Below are positions 26,054 to 34,224 of a stretch of DNA of 64,000 bases, piece by piece. The translations under genes and the position numbers were made by a program. The number at the start of each line of letters is the position of its first letter. The stretch's first letter is position 1. This DNA is from an uncultured Collinsella sp. (lineage in GTDB: Bacteria > Actinomycetota > Coriobacteriia > Coriobacteriales > Coriobacteriaceae), in assembly GCA_937995345.1 (NCBI GenBank), contig CALKKS010000013.1, positions 1 to 64,000 of the forward strand, read 5' to 3'. Under the pieces are notes generated by a model. That model saw only the letters and a list, made by a program, of their open reading frames with translations. It was not told the origin of the DNA and searched no databases.

Positions 26054-26068
26054 TTGACAGCCTGTCAA
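26054..26068. promoter_or_regulatory. Palindromic candidate operator before the GlpA-like operon
   Basis: TTGACAG-C-CTGTCAA, a perfect 7+1+7 palindrome 18 bases upstream of the GTG start codon. It could bind a dimeric regulator of the oxidoreductase operon; the TTGACA in it might be a -35 box, but no -10 box lies at the right distance downstream. Confidence 0.45.
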
Positions 26069-26085
26069 CTCGTCTGGGAGGCACT

Positions 26086-27549
26086 GTGACGGAAACGTTT
26101 GATATCGCGATTGTGGGCGCTGGCATCACCGGGTGCGCCATCGCGCGACAACTCGCGCGCTATGACCTGTCCATTTGCGTGGTCGAAGCGGCCAACGATA
26201 TCGCACTGGGCGCATCGAAGGCCAACGGCGGCCTGGTTCACGCCGGCTACGATCCGGCTCCGGGAACCGTAAAGGCGCAGGTCAACGCCCGCGGCTGCGA
26301 GCTATATGGCACGTGGGCCCAGGAGCTGGGATTTTTGTTCCGCCGCACCGGATCCATGGTGCTGGGCTTTAACGACGAGGACCGCGCACACCTGGAGAAG
26401 CTGCGCCAGAATGGCCTGGCCAACAGCGTGCCCGAACTGTCGATTATCGGCCCCGAGCGCATCCACAAGCTGGAACCGCGTGCGAGCGCCAAGGCGACGT
26501 GCGCGCTGTGGTGCCCCTCGACTGGCTTTGTCGATCCCTTTGAGGTCGCCATTGCCGCGCTGGAGAACGCCGTGGCCAACGGGGTGACGTTTATGCGGTC
26601 GGCTCCGGTGGAAGCGATTGAGGTTGCTGGCAGCGAGACTACCGACGGGGCTGCACGCTTTACGCTGGTGACGCCTGCCGGCGATGTGCGCTGCCGCTAT
26701 CTGATCAACGCAGCGGGCAACGGTGCCGCGGACATCTCGCATATGGCCGGCGCCGAGGAGTTCCAGATGGTCTGGCGCCAGGGCAACATAGTGGTACTGG
26801 ACAAGGAGCCGCGCACGCTGATGCCGCTCTACCCCGTTCCGACGCCAGTGTCCAAGGGCGTTATCGTCACGGGCACCGTGCACGGGAACACCGTGATTAC
26901 AGCAACTGCTGCCGTGCGCGAGCCCGGCGACACACAGACCTATACGAGCGATGTGAACGCGCTGTTGGACGGCGCGCGCAAGCTGGTTCCCGATCTGGAC
27001 ACGCGCCGCGTGGTGCGCGCGTTTGCCGGCGGGCGTCCGGTCATTCAGGGGACAAACGACTTCTTTATTGGGCAGTCGGCCGTGGTGCCGGGGCTGTTTC
27101 AGGCGGCAGGCATTCAGTCGCCGGGCGTGGCGAGCGCGCCGGCCATTGCAGAGCGCATGGAGCACGTGATGCGTGAGGCGGGCGTTGCTTTGCGCGAACA
27201 GACCAATTGGGATCCGATTCGCCGTGCGCCGGACGACTTCGACCGTGCGCCGCTTGCGCGCAAGGAAGAGCTCATTGAGTCCGACCCTGCATGGGGGCAG
27301 ATCATCTGCCGCTGCGAGACGGTGCCCGAGGCCGAGATTGTTGCCGCGATTCGACGCCGCCCAGGTGCGGTTTCGGTCGAGGGCGTCAAGCGCCGCTGCC
27401 GTGCCGGCATGGGCCGCTGCCAGAGCGGCTTTTGCCAGAGCCGCGTAGTGGCGATTCTGGCCCGCGAGCTGGGGTGTGACCCCAGCGAGGTGCTGCTGGA
27501 GGACACTGGCTCGTGGCTCGTTGAGGGACCTTTGAAGGGGGTGCGCTAA
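26086..27549 (+). CDS. FAD-dependent glycerol-3-phosphate dehydrogenase-like oxidoreductase
   Basis: 487 residues from a GTG start with GGGAGG seven bases upstream. The dinucleotide-binding motif FDIAIVGAGITGCAIARQLA opens a DAO-type FAD domain (GASKANGGLVHAGYD is the flavin-contact segment), and the last 100 residues are a BFD-like [2Fe-2S] domain: ICRCETVPEAEIVAAI ... CRAGMGRCQSGFC. This is the layout of anaerobic GlpA-type dehydrogenases and related 2-hydroxyacid oxidases. It is co-transcribed with a second FAD protein and a DUF1667 protein, the same trio found in many anaerobes. Substrate is probably glycerol-3-phosphate, not proven by sequence. Confidence 0.82.
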   Translation: MTETFDIAIVGAGITGCAIARQLARYDLSICVVEAANDIALGASKANGGLVHAGYDPAPGTVKAQVNARGCELYGTWAQELGFLFRRTGSMVLGFNDEDRAHLEKLRQNGLANSVPELSIIGPERIHKLEPRASAKATCALWCPSTGFVDPFEVAIAALENAVANGVTFMRSAPVEAIEVAGSETTDGAARFTLVTPAGDVRCRYLINAAGNGAADISHMAGAEEFQMVWRQGNIVVLDKEPRTLMPLYPVPTPVSKGVIVTGTVHGNTVITATAAVREPGDTQTYTSDVNALLDGARKLVPDLDTRRVVRAFAGGRPVIQGTNDFFIGQSAVVPGLFQAAGIQSPGVASAPAIAERMEHVMREAGVALREQTNWDPIRRAPDDFDRAPLARKEELIESDPAWGQIICRCETVPEAEIVAAIRRRPGAVSVEGVKRRCRAGMGRCQSGFCQSRVVAILARELGCDPSEVLLEDTGSWLVEGPLKGVR

Positions 27550-27550
27550 G

Positions 27551-28906
27551 ATGGCGGAGTTCGAATCGAACGCAATTGATAGAGGCGCCGTTGAGGCCGT
27601 ACCGACGCAGGCCTTCGACGTGGTCGTTATCGGCGGCGGACCTGCCGGCATGGCGGCCGCACTTGCCGCGCACAAGGCCGGCGCGCGCGTGGCCATCGTG
27701 GAGCGCGAGCAACACTTGGGTGGCATCCTGCACCAGTGCATTCACCCCGGCTTTGGCCTTTCGCACTTTAAGCAGGAGCTCACCGGCCCCGAGTATGCGC
27801 AGCGCTTTATCAACCAGGTGCGCGCGACCGACATCGCGCTGTTCTTGGACAGCATGGTGCTTGGGATTGATTCGGGCGAGTCCACGGAAGACGCCACACT
27901 CCACGCCGTCACGCTCATGAATCCCTCCGGCATGTTGCAGCTCACCGGGCGCGCGGTCGTCCTTGCCATGGGCTGCCGCGAGCGCACCCGCAGCGAGATC
28001 AAGATTCCCGGCAGCCGCCCTGCCGGTGTGTTTACGGCCGGCCTGGCGCAGCGATACATCAATATCGAAAACCTCAAGCCCGGCTCGCGCGCCGTCATTT
28101 TGGGCTCGGGTGACATCGGGCTGATCATGGCGCGCCGTTGCACGCTCGAGGGGATTTCGGTCGAGGGCGTGTACGAGCTCATGCCGTACGCCAACGGCCT
28201 GCGTCGCAATGTGAAGAACTGCCTGGACGACTTTGGCATTCCGCTGCATCTGTCTACCACGGTCACGCGCGTGATCGGGCACGACCGCGTGGAGGCTGTC
28301 GAGGTGAGCCAAGTCGACGAGCATCTGGCACCCATTCCGGGAACCGAGCGCATCGTTCCGTGCGACACGCTGCTGCTCTCGGTGGGATTGATTCCCGAGA
28401 ACGAGCTTTCGGTGGGCGCGGGCGTTGAGCTGGACCCACGCACGCGCGGCGCCGTGGTGGACCAGAGTCTGCAGACGAGCGTTCCGGGCATCTTTGCCTG
28501 CGGAAACGTGCTGCACGTGCACGACCTGGCCGACAACGTGACAACTGAGTCCGAGCGCGCCGGTGCGGCTGCGGCGGCATGGGCATTGGACGGCGGCGCT
28601 GGGATGGACGCTGCGGGCCCGGGCCGCGAGCTCACGGTCTCCCCCGCCGGCATTGCGGGTTACGCACTGCCGGGACGCATTACGACTATAGCACTCACCA
28701 AACTCAACTTCCGCGTACGCCGACCGGTCGACGCCGCCCGCGTGCGCATTCTGGCAGGCGACGAGGAGCTGTTTGCAGGCAAGGTCCGCCCGTTTAAACC
28801 GAGCGTAATGGAGAGCTTCCCACTACCGGCAAAGGTAATTCAGCGCGCACTCGACCTGGGTGTTAACGAGATTGCCCTGTCCGTCGACCCGGTTGAGGAG
28901 GCATAG
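27551..28906 (+). CDS. FAD/NAD-dependent oxidoreductase (second subunit of GlpA-like complex)
   Basis: 451 residues, starting one base after the stop of the first gene. FDVVVIGGGPAGMAAALAAH is the FAD-binding motif; EREQHLGGILHQCIHPGFG, LAMGCRERTR, AVILGSGDIGLIMARRC (second, NAD-type Rossmann motif) and IFACGNVLHVHDLADNV (late FAD motif) follow. The last 100 residues form a separate domain (SPAGIAGYALPGRITTIALT). It probably passes electrons between the GlpA-like subunit and NAD or ferredoxin. The combination with a DUF1667 protein supports one complex. Confidence 0.82.
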   Translation: MAEFESNAIDRGAVEAVPTQAFDVVVIGGGPAGMAAALAAHKAGARVAIVEREQHLGGILHQCIHPGFGLSHFKQELTGPEYAQRFINQVRATDIALFLDSMVLGIDSGESTEDATLHAVTLMNPSGMLQLTGRAVVLAMGCRERTRSEIKIPGSRPAGVFTAGLAQRYINIENLKPGSRAVILGSGDIGLIMARRCTLEGISVEGVYELMPYANGLRRNVKNCLDDFGIPLHLSTTVTRVIGHDRVEAVEVSQVDEHLAPIPGTERIVPCDTLLLSVGLIPENELSVGAGVELDPRTRGAVVDQSLQTSVPGIFACGNVLHVHDLADNVTTESERAGAAAAAWALDGGAGMDAAGPGRELTVSPAGIAGYALPGRITTIALTKLNFRVRRPVDAARVRILAGDEELFAGKVRPFKPSVMESFPLPAKVIQRALDLGVNEIALSVDPVEEA

Positions 28907-28909
28907 CCC

Positions 28910-29308
28910 ATGAGCACGAATGCGATTGAGACGCTGCAGTTCAACTGCACTACCTGTCCGTCCGAATGTCTCCTGACCGTAGAGGTGGAACGCGACGCCA
29001 ATGCCGCCGTAGTGGAAGTGCGCCGCGTGACCGGCAACAGCTGCCCGCGCGGTGATAAGTTTGCACATCAGGAGCTCACCTGCCCCATGCGCGTGCTTAC
29101 CACGACCGTGGCCGTATCCGGCGGCGACGAGGCGCTGCTGCCCGTGCGCACGGCCGAAGCCATCCCGCTGGCACTCCACGCCCAGGCGATGGACCTCATC
29201 CGCGGCCTAGTCGTCGACGCCCCCATCCGCATGGGCGACGTAGTCCTCCCCAACCTCCTAGACACCGGTACCGACCTCATCGCCAGCATGGACATCGACC
29301 CTGCCTAA
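28910..29308 (+). CDS. DUF1667 family small iron-sulfur/zinc protein
   Basis: 132 residues, three bases after the preceding stop. FNCTTCPSECLLTVEVERD and TGNSCPRGDKFAHQELTCPMRVL give the four conserved cysteines (C-x2-C-x3-C with a later CPRG) typical of DUF1667. The remainder has the family pattern ending in LLDTGTDLIAS. Such proteins are nearly always encoded with GlpA-like and FAD/NAD oxidoreductase genes and probably carry a metal centre of the same complex. Confidence 0.82.
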   Translation: MSTNAIETLQFNCTTCPSECLLTVEVERDANAAVVEVRRVTGNSCPRGDKFAHQELTCPMRVLTTTVAVSGGDEALLPVRTAEAIPLALHAQAMDLIRGLVVDAPIRMGDVVLPNLLDTGTDLIASMDIDPA

Positions 29309-29367
29309 GCAGCTCATTTGGGACGGAGCTCTTTTAGCTACCCAGCCATCCACCCCGCCCCTCCTAA

Positions 29368-29433
29368 ATTGCGGTGAAATAGTTCCTGATTTCCGCCAAA
29401 ACCCCGGTATCCAGGAACTATTCCACCGCAACT
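29368..29433. repeat. TTGCGGTGAAATA-family hairpin, copy A
   Basis: Arms at 29369-29388 and 29412-29431 pair over 20 bp with one mismatch; the 23-base loop is not conserved. Outer part TTGCGGTGRAATA is shared with copies at 32551 and 44841; the inner part here is GTTCCTG. Confidence 0.8.
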
Positions 29434-29475
29434 ATCCTTGGAATCGGTATTTAGCCTGTGCCTACTTTAGTGCCA

Positions 29476-29635
29476 TTTCGAAACTATGCCGGATTAAGGG
29501 GCTGATTCGGAGGCCCCCATCCATACCGGCAATTTTCGATTATTGATAAGCCGTCTACCTGCGGTTTTAATTTCGCGATTTTTCCCATGGTCAAGTACTA
29601 CAGGTCCAGCCCCGTAATCCGCCATAGTTTTGAAA
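29476..29635. repeat. Pair of 29-base inverted arms around a 102-base centre
   Basis: Arm 29476-29504 (TTTCGAAACTATGCCGGATT...) is the inverse complement of arm 29607-29635 with three mismatches. The centre is AT-rich and holds no open frame. The shape is that of a miniature inverted-repeat element or a long hairpin; no target duplication is evident. Confidence 0.65.
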
Positions 29636-29904
29636 GCAGCCCATTTGGGACGGGCCGCTTATGACTACTTTTTGCCCGAACGTTCGCTCAAATGATTTTT
29701 CTGGGACGGGGATTAAATAATCATTCGGCACCCAATGATTATTTAAGGCTCTGTTAGACCAGGATTGACATTCTGCCTCAATCATCTTTTTGAAATTGCA
29801 AAGCTATCGACCCCTTGCCGGGTTTGAATCCGGCAAGGGGTCGATGCGCTCAAGATCGGTCGGGTTAATCGTGAGGGCCCTATCGCCCCAAGTCGATCTG
29901 CCGG

Positions 29905-30102
29905 CTATCTCGCCGCCTTCCCGTCGGGTGCCGGCGCCTTGACCTTCATCTCGAACGGCATCCCGCCCTCCCGGACGAGCGCCCTGAGGAACGCGTTGAC
30001 GGCGGTGGACATGGACAGGCCGAGCTCGTCCAGGATGACGGTCGCCTCCCTCTTGACCTCCGGGTCGATGCGGATCGTCGTGGCCGGTATGTTCGACGGC
30101 AT
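29905..30102 (-). CDS. RelB/DinJ-type antitoxin carried in the insertion sequence
   Basis: 65 residues from the ATG at 30102, which has a strong GAGGAGG site about 10 bases upstream; an ATG at 30138 is also in frame but without such a site. The sequence MPSNIPATTIRIDPEVKREA, then TVILDELGLSMSTAVNAFLR and MPFEM, is the ribbon-helix-helix DNA-binding fold of DinJ/RelB antitoxins with their typical end. No RelE/YafQ-type toxin gene is found inside the element or beside it, so the antitoxin is orphan. It follows the transposase stop by about 37 bases and is probably co-transcribed. Confidence 0.8.
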   Translation of the reverse strand: MPSNIPATTIRIDPEVKREATVILDELGLSMSTAVNAFLRALVREGGMPFEMKVKAPAPDGKAAR

Positions 30103-30139
30103 GGCTGCACCCCTCCTCGTATATCGCGGTGCGACCATT

Positions 30140-31204
30140 CTACCGCCCCTGCGCGGCGGGCGCGTCCCAGTAGTCCATGTAGGGCGGCCGGACGTTGAAC
30201 ATGTCGCGGATGCGGCTCCCGCGGGTCCCGTTCGCGAGCTGTCGCGCGACCGTGCGCTCGGCGGTGCCGGGGTCGGTCGCCATGAAGGTCCGGCACCACC
30301 TGAACCAGGCGAGGTAGGCGCCGAGGTGCTTCGTTGACACGCCCCTGAACGGCTCCATGAAGGCGCCGAGGAGCGAGTGGACGGTGTTGACCCGGTTGAT
30401 GGTGCCCTCGGAGCGGTCCTTGGGGTCGTAGGCCGCGTGCGCGGCGACCCCGAGTTCCGCGAGGACGCCGACGTAGGCTGCCGCCCTGTCGGTCGCGACG
30501 ACGGAGCCGGACGCGATGCGGCCCCTCAGCACGTCCATGGCGCGTTTCCTCGACAGGGCGCCCCGCCCCGTGACCTCGAGAAACGTCTCGTTCGAGTCGT
30601 TCACGCCGGTCATGACGCAGATCCGCTCGAGCGAGAGGCCGCGCCTGTGCACCTGCTTGCCGCGTTGCCGGGAGGGGCGCGGCATCGTGAACGACCCCTT
30701 CGTGTGGTTGCCCTTGAACGACTCGGGGAAGTAGGTCTCGTCGAGCTCGCAGCCGCAGCCCCGCTCGACCTTGAACGAGGGGGAATAGGCCGAGAGGCAC
30801 TCGATCAGCCTGTGGCGCATGGTGTAGGCGGTCTTGAGGCAGACGCGGCAGCGCCTCGCGCATTCGCGCAGGGGCAGCATGAGCACGAAGCACTCGGCGT
30901 AGGCCATCCAGGTCTCCCTCGGCAGCCTGCTCGTCCCAAGGATGCGCTCGCTGCCCATGCCGAAGGTCCTGCCGCAGCCCCGGCAGAGGTAGCGCTGCTC
31001 GCCGTTCCCGGACTTCCCCTTCTTCACGACCGCGGCGGACCCGCAGCGCGGGCAGTATTCGACTTCGTAGGCGGAGTCGGCCGCGTCGTCGAACGCCGCC
31101 GCGCGGATAACGTCCCTGACGGATTCGATCGCGCGGCGGCGCTCCGCCCTGCTCAGCTTCGCCATGTTCCGCTTGAAGGTGATTACCAAGTCTTCGGCGT
31201 TCAT
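30140..31204 (-). CDS. IS1595-family-like transposase
   Basis: 354 residues. N-terminal zinc ribbon CPRCGSAAVVKKGKSGNGEQ with YLCRGCGRTF, then the helix-turn-helix-like LRECARRCRVCLKTAYTMRHRL, and an ISXO2-like DDE domain: CELDETYFPESFKGNHTKG (first Asp), VVATDRAAAYVGV (second Asp), HAAYDPKDRSEGTINRVNTVHSLLGAF (with the Asn/His-type third position) and GVSTKHLGAYLAWFRW. These are typical of IS1595 group transposases. The frame is intact and full-length, so the element may be active. Confidence 0.85.
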   Translation of the reverse strand: MNAEDLVITFKRNMAKLSRAERRRAIESVRDVIRAAAFDDAADSAYEVEYCPRCGSAAVVKKGKSGNGEQRYLCRGCGRTFGMGSERILGTSRLPRETWMAYAECFVLMLPLRECARRCRVCLKTAYTMRHRLIECLSAYSPSFKVERGCGCELDETYFPESFKGNHTKGSFTMPRPSRQRGKQVHRRGLSLERICVMTGVNDSNETFLEVTGRGALSRKRAMDVLRGRIASGSVVATDRAAAYVGVLAELGVAAHAAYDPKDRSEGTINRVNTVHSLLGAFMEPFRGVSTKHLGAYLAWFRWCRTFMATDPGTAERTVARQLANGTRGSRIRDMFNVRPPYMDYWDAPAAQGR

Positions 31205-31437
31205 GCTGCCCCCATCCGTCGCGGTCTACGGGGCTAACGATATGGCACCGTGGGGACACATGTATGTCAATCCTGGTCTAACAGAGCCTTAAATAATCAT
31301 TCGGCACCCAATGATTATTTAATCCCCGTCCCAGAAAAATCATTCCGCATGTTTGACGCAGCTAAAATAGCCCCGTCCCAAATTGACTACCCTGGCATTG
31401 GGGATACCATGGTGGCAACCAAGCGAAAGGACGATGT

Positions 31438-32526
31438 ATGGCACATGTCGATGACCAGCGTGTGGCGCGCGTGCTCGATGCGCTCGAGGCTCAGCACCCC
31501 GGTGCGCAGCTGCTCGTAAACGACCCGTGGTCGATCTACTATCTGACCGGCTTTTATGCCGATATGTTCGAGCGATTTTGCGGCGTGCTGCTCGCGCGCG
31601 ATGCCGAGCCCGTGATCTTGGTCAACGCGCTGCATCAGCTGCCGGAGTACGACAATGCCCGCGTCGCCTATCACAACGACACCGACGTCGTGACCGACGC
31701 CATCGCACGCGAAGTCGATCCGACCAAGCCGCTCGGCATCGATACCGTAATGCGCTCCGGCTTTTTGATGCCCCTTATGGATCGTCACGCCGCGAGCGAG
31801 TTCTTCCTGGGCGACTTTGCCGTCACCGCAGCACGCACCCACAAGGACGAAGCCGAGCAGGAGCTCATGCGCGTGTCCTCGGCCGCCAACGACGCCGTGA
31901 TGGCCGACGCCATCAAGCTCGTTCACGAGGGCGTGACGGAGCGCGAAATAGCCGACCAGATGCTCGGCCTGTACCGCAAGCACGGCTGCGAGGGCTTTAG
32001 CTTTCCGCCCATCGTGAGCTTTGGCGCCAACACCGGCGATCCGCATCACGAGCCCGACGACACCGTACTCAAGCGCGGCGACGTGGTGCTATTCGACATA
32101 GGCGGACGTCGCCGCAACTACTGCTCGGACATGACACGCACGTTCTTTTGGGGCGAGCCGGACGAGGAGACGGCACGCATCTACGACATCGTGCGTCGCG
32201 CCAACGAGGCCGCCGAGGCGCTCATCGCACCGGGCGTGCGCATGTGCGACCTGGACCGCGCCGCGCGCGACGTGATTGAGGACGCGGGCTACGGCAAGTA
32301 CTTCACGCATCGCCTGGGACACTCGATCGGTCTGCAGGACCACGAGCCTGGTGACGTCTCACTCGTCAACGAGCAGGTTGTCGAGCCGGGCATGACGTTC
32401 TCCATCGAGCCGGGCATCTACCTCCCCGGCCGTACCGGCGTCCGCATCGAAGACCTGGCCCTAGTCACCGAGTCCGGCGCCGAGATTCTCAACGCCTACC
32501 CCCACGACCCAGTCCGTCTCGACTAG
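31438..32526 (+). CDS. M24-family Xaa-Pro peptidase
   Basis: 362 residues from the ATG with GAAAGGA eight bases upstream. An N-terminal creatinase-like domain (about 1-130; SIYYLTGFYADMFERF) precedes the pita-bread catalytic domain, where the five metal ligands can be read: LFDIGGRRRNYCSDMTR (two Asp), HRLGHSIGLQDHE (His), SIEPGIYLPG (Glu) and RIEDLALV (Glu). It hydrolyses peptides with proline in the second position in the cytoplasm. It stands alone on the plus strand between the insertion sequence and folC. Confidence 0.88.
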   Translation: MAHVDDQRVARVLDALEAQHPGAQLLVNDPWSIYYLTGFYADMFERFCGVLLARDAEPVILVNALHQLPEYDNARVAYHNDTDVVTDAIAREVDPTKPLGIDTVMRSGFLMPLMDRHAASEFFLGDFAVTAARTHKDEAEQELMRVSSAANDAVMADAIKLVHEGVTEREIADQMLGLYRKHGCEGFSFPPIVSFGANTGDPHHEPDDTVLKRGDVVLFDIGGRRRNYCSDMTRTFFWGEPDEETARIYDIVRRANEAAEALIAPGVRMCDLDRAARDVIEDAGYGKYFTHRLGHSIGLQDHEPGDVSLVNEQVVEPGMTFSIEPGIYLPGRTGVRIEDLALVTESGAEILNAYPHDPVRLD

Positions 32527-32550
32527 CCTGGACCCCAAGCCTCCAAACTA

Positions 32551-32617
32551 AGTTGCGGTGGAATAGTACCTGGATGGGCTGCTAGAACCCAAAAACAGGA
32601 ACTATTTCACCGCAACT
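32551..32617. repeat. TTGCGGTGAAATA-family hairpin, copy B
   Basis: Arms AGTTGCGGTGGAATAGTACC (from 32551) and the inverse (to 32617) pair over 22 bp with two mismatches around a 23-base loop. It lies between the convergent ends of the peptidase gene and folC, without a T run on either strand. Confidence 0.8.
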
Positions 32618-32633
32618 GATGAGGGGGGGTGGG

Positions 32634-33992
32634 TTAGCGCAGCAGGCCGGCTACTTCGCCGGCTAGGGTGATGGTGCCGGCTGCTACGAAGGGTTCGCCC
32701 GCGGCATCGAGGGCCGCGAGGGCCTCGGGTACGCTCGGGTACACACCGGCAAGCTTATTGGTGTCCACCAAAGCGGACAGCTCCTCCGCCGGCAAGGCGC
32801 GGTCGGAATCGGTCTGCGTCACGACCACGCGCGGGAAGGCCGGGATTAGCACGTCGACGATGCCCGCCACGTCCTTGTCGGCCAGCGCAGCGCACAGCAG
32901 CGTGGGGCGGTTCTCCACGCACGGGTCGATCTCGTCCAGCGCACTCACAAAGTTCTCGCAGCTCTGAGGGTTATGGCAGGCGTCGATCAACTTGAGCGGG
33001 TCGGTTCCCAGCACGTCAAAACGGCCAGGCGTGGGACAGCCCATAAGCGAAGCATCAAGCGCATCGTGGTCGAGCTCGCGACCCAGATAACCCTCGCACA
33101 GCATAATCGCGCACGCGGCATTCTGCGGCTGATACGCCGGCTTGACCATACTCGACGTATAGATCGCGCGCGGCGTGGTGCAGCTAAACTCCACCGTATC
33201 GCCCACATGCGCCGGCACCTTGGTCGTGGAATGGCTCACCACCAGCGGCACCACACCGCACTCGCGACAACGCGTATCCATCACGCGCTGAACACTCGCC
33301 TCATGCGTACCCTCGCCCAAAACAACCAGGCGCCCAGGCTTGATGACCGCAGCTTTCTCCCCCGCAATAGCCTCAAGCGTGTCGCCCAGGATGCGAGTAT
33401 GGTCGAGCCCAATGCCCGTAATGGCAACGGCGACGGGATCGGTCGCACTCGTGGCGTCCCAACGTCCGCCCATGCCGACCTCGAGCACAGCAACATCAAC
33501 CGCAGCCTCGGCAAACACGACAAGTGCGGCAGCCGTCAGCAGGTCAAACGGTGTGATGGCATAGGCACGCTCCCCCGCCGCCACACGACGGGCATTCACG
33601 CGATGTCCCGCCTCAACAGCGGCGGAAACGCCACGGGCAAAGGCCTCATCGCTCACGACGCGCCCATCGACCTCCATGCGCTCGGGATAGCGCACCAGCT
33701 GCGGCGACGTATACAGCGCGGTCTTTAACCCCTCACCACGAAGGATGGCAGCCGAAAAACGCGTAGTCGAAGTCTTGCCATTGGTACCGGCAACCTGAAT
33801 GCAATCAAAATACTCATCCGGACGCCCAAGCTCATCGAGCATATCGACAACCGTCTCGAGCAAAGGCCCAGCATCCCCAGAAATCCGCCCCGTGTCGGCA
33901 GCAAGCCCCACAGCCTCATCAAACGAAAGCAAATCAAACTCAAAAGGAACGGTATACAAGCCAGAACGCTTAGGCATTTTTAGAACCGCCAT
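32634..33992 (-). CDS. folC: Bifunctional dihydrofolate synthase/folylpolyglutamate synthase
   Basis: 452 residues of the Mur ligase superfamily. P-loop IQVAGTNGKTSTTRFSA (about residue 66), then VLEVGMGGRWDATSATDPVA and HTRILGDTLEAIAGEKAAVIKPG; the C-terminal domain begins near PTPGRFDVLGTDPLKLIDACHNPQS. It adds glutamate to dihydropteroate and to folates. Two in-frame ATG are five codons apart (MAVLKMPK); no strong ribosome site is seen for either. It follows valS after a 232-base spacer carrying large hairpins. Confidence 0.87.
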   Translation of the reverse strand: MAVLKMPKRSGLYTVPFEFDLLSFDEAVGLAADTGRISGDAGPLLETVVDMLDELGRPDEYFDCIQVAGTNGKTSTTRFSAAILRGEGLKTALYTSPQLVRYPERMEVDGRVVSDEAFARGVSAAVEAGHRVNARRVAAGERAYAITPFDLLTAAALVVFAEAAVDVAVLEVGMGGRWDATSATDPVAVAITGIGLDHTRILGDTLEAIAGEKAAVIKPGRLVVLGEGTHEASVQRVMDTRCRECGVVPLVVSHSTTKVPAHVGDTVEFSCTTPRAIYTSSMVKPAYQPQNAACAIMLCEGYLGRELDHDALDASLMGCPTPGRFDVLGTDPLKLIDACHNPQSCENFVSALDEIDPCVENRPTLLCAALADKDVAGIVDVLIPAFPRVVVTQTDSDRALPAEELSALVDTNKLAGVYPSVPEALAALDAAGEPFVAAGTITLAGEVAGLLR

Positions 33993-34035
33993 TCATAGAT
34001 AAATAAAACAGTATAGGTTGAGGATAGTCAGCGAA

Positions 34036-34132
34036 AACGCCTCTGATGAGCCAAGGTGCCGTGAAACAAGGGCGCATAGGGCTTATGCCCATGCGCCCGA
34101 AGTTGAACGGCAGATTGGCCATCAGAGGCGTT
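34036..34132 (-). repeat. Three-tier 97-base hairpin between valS and folC
   Basis: Nested complementary blocks: outer AACGCCTCTGATG with CATCAGAGGCGTT, then GCCAA with TTGGC, then TGCCGT with ACGGCA, and inner GGGCGCATGGGC with GCCCTATGCGCCC around an ATAA loop. The blocks are separated by small symmetric internal loops. On the minus strand TTTTCG follows, so it might end valS transcription, but it is far larger than an ordinary terminator. Confidence 0.65.
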
Positions 34133-34148
34133 TGCAGCGTCGAGTCAG

Positions 34149-34170
34149 CCGCCGTTCGTTAGAACGGCGG
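34149..34170 (-). repeat. Hairpin after valS
   Basis: Perfect 9 bp stem CCGCCGTTC / GAACGGCGG with a four-base loop, 55 bases after the valS stop. No T run follows on the minus strand (CTGACTC), so termination would need help. Confidence 0.5.
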
Positions 34171-34224
34171 AATAGGTGTCCGCAGTAGCGAGCAAAGCCC
34201 CAAACCGCGTCCCCCAGTTAACGC

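Larger units (their letters stand above)
29309..29746. other. Intergenic stretch packed with palindromes
   Basis: No gene is visible. In order: AGCTC-9-GAGCT followed by CTTTTAG (29311-29337), a weak terminator for the oxidoreductase operon; a TTGCGGTGAAATA-family hairpin (29368-29433); a pair of 29-base inverted arms about 100 bases apart (29476-29504 and 29607-29635); and the left half of a TCTGGGACGGGG palindrome that runs into the insertion sequence (29695-29746). Confidence 0.65.
29747..31288 (-). mobile_element. IS1595-family-like insertion sequence with a passenger antitoxin gene
   Basis: The element is 1542 bases long and bounded by 25-base perfect terminal inverted repeats starting GGCTCTGTTAGACCAGGATT (29747-29771 and 31264-31288). 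It contains one transposase gene and, after it on the same strand, a DinJ/RelB-like antitoxin gene. Passenger genes are known in the IS1595 family. Perfect 34-base direct repeats flank it, much longer than the 8-base duplications usual for this family, and these coincide with the core of a host palindrome. Confidence 0.82.
29696..31340. repeat. Palindromic repeat split by the insertion sequence
   Basis: The outer left arm TTTTTCTGGGACGGGGA (about 29696-29712) and outer right arm TCCCCGTCCCAGAAAAA (about 31323-31340) are exact inverse complements and must have been one palindrome, as in the uninterrupted copy at 48014-48079. The palindrome core is present twice, at 29713-29746 and 31289-31322, as perfect 34-base direct repeats on the two sides of the element. 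Confidence 0.8.
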
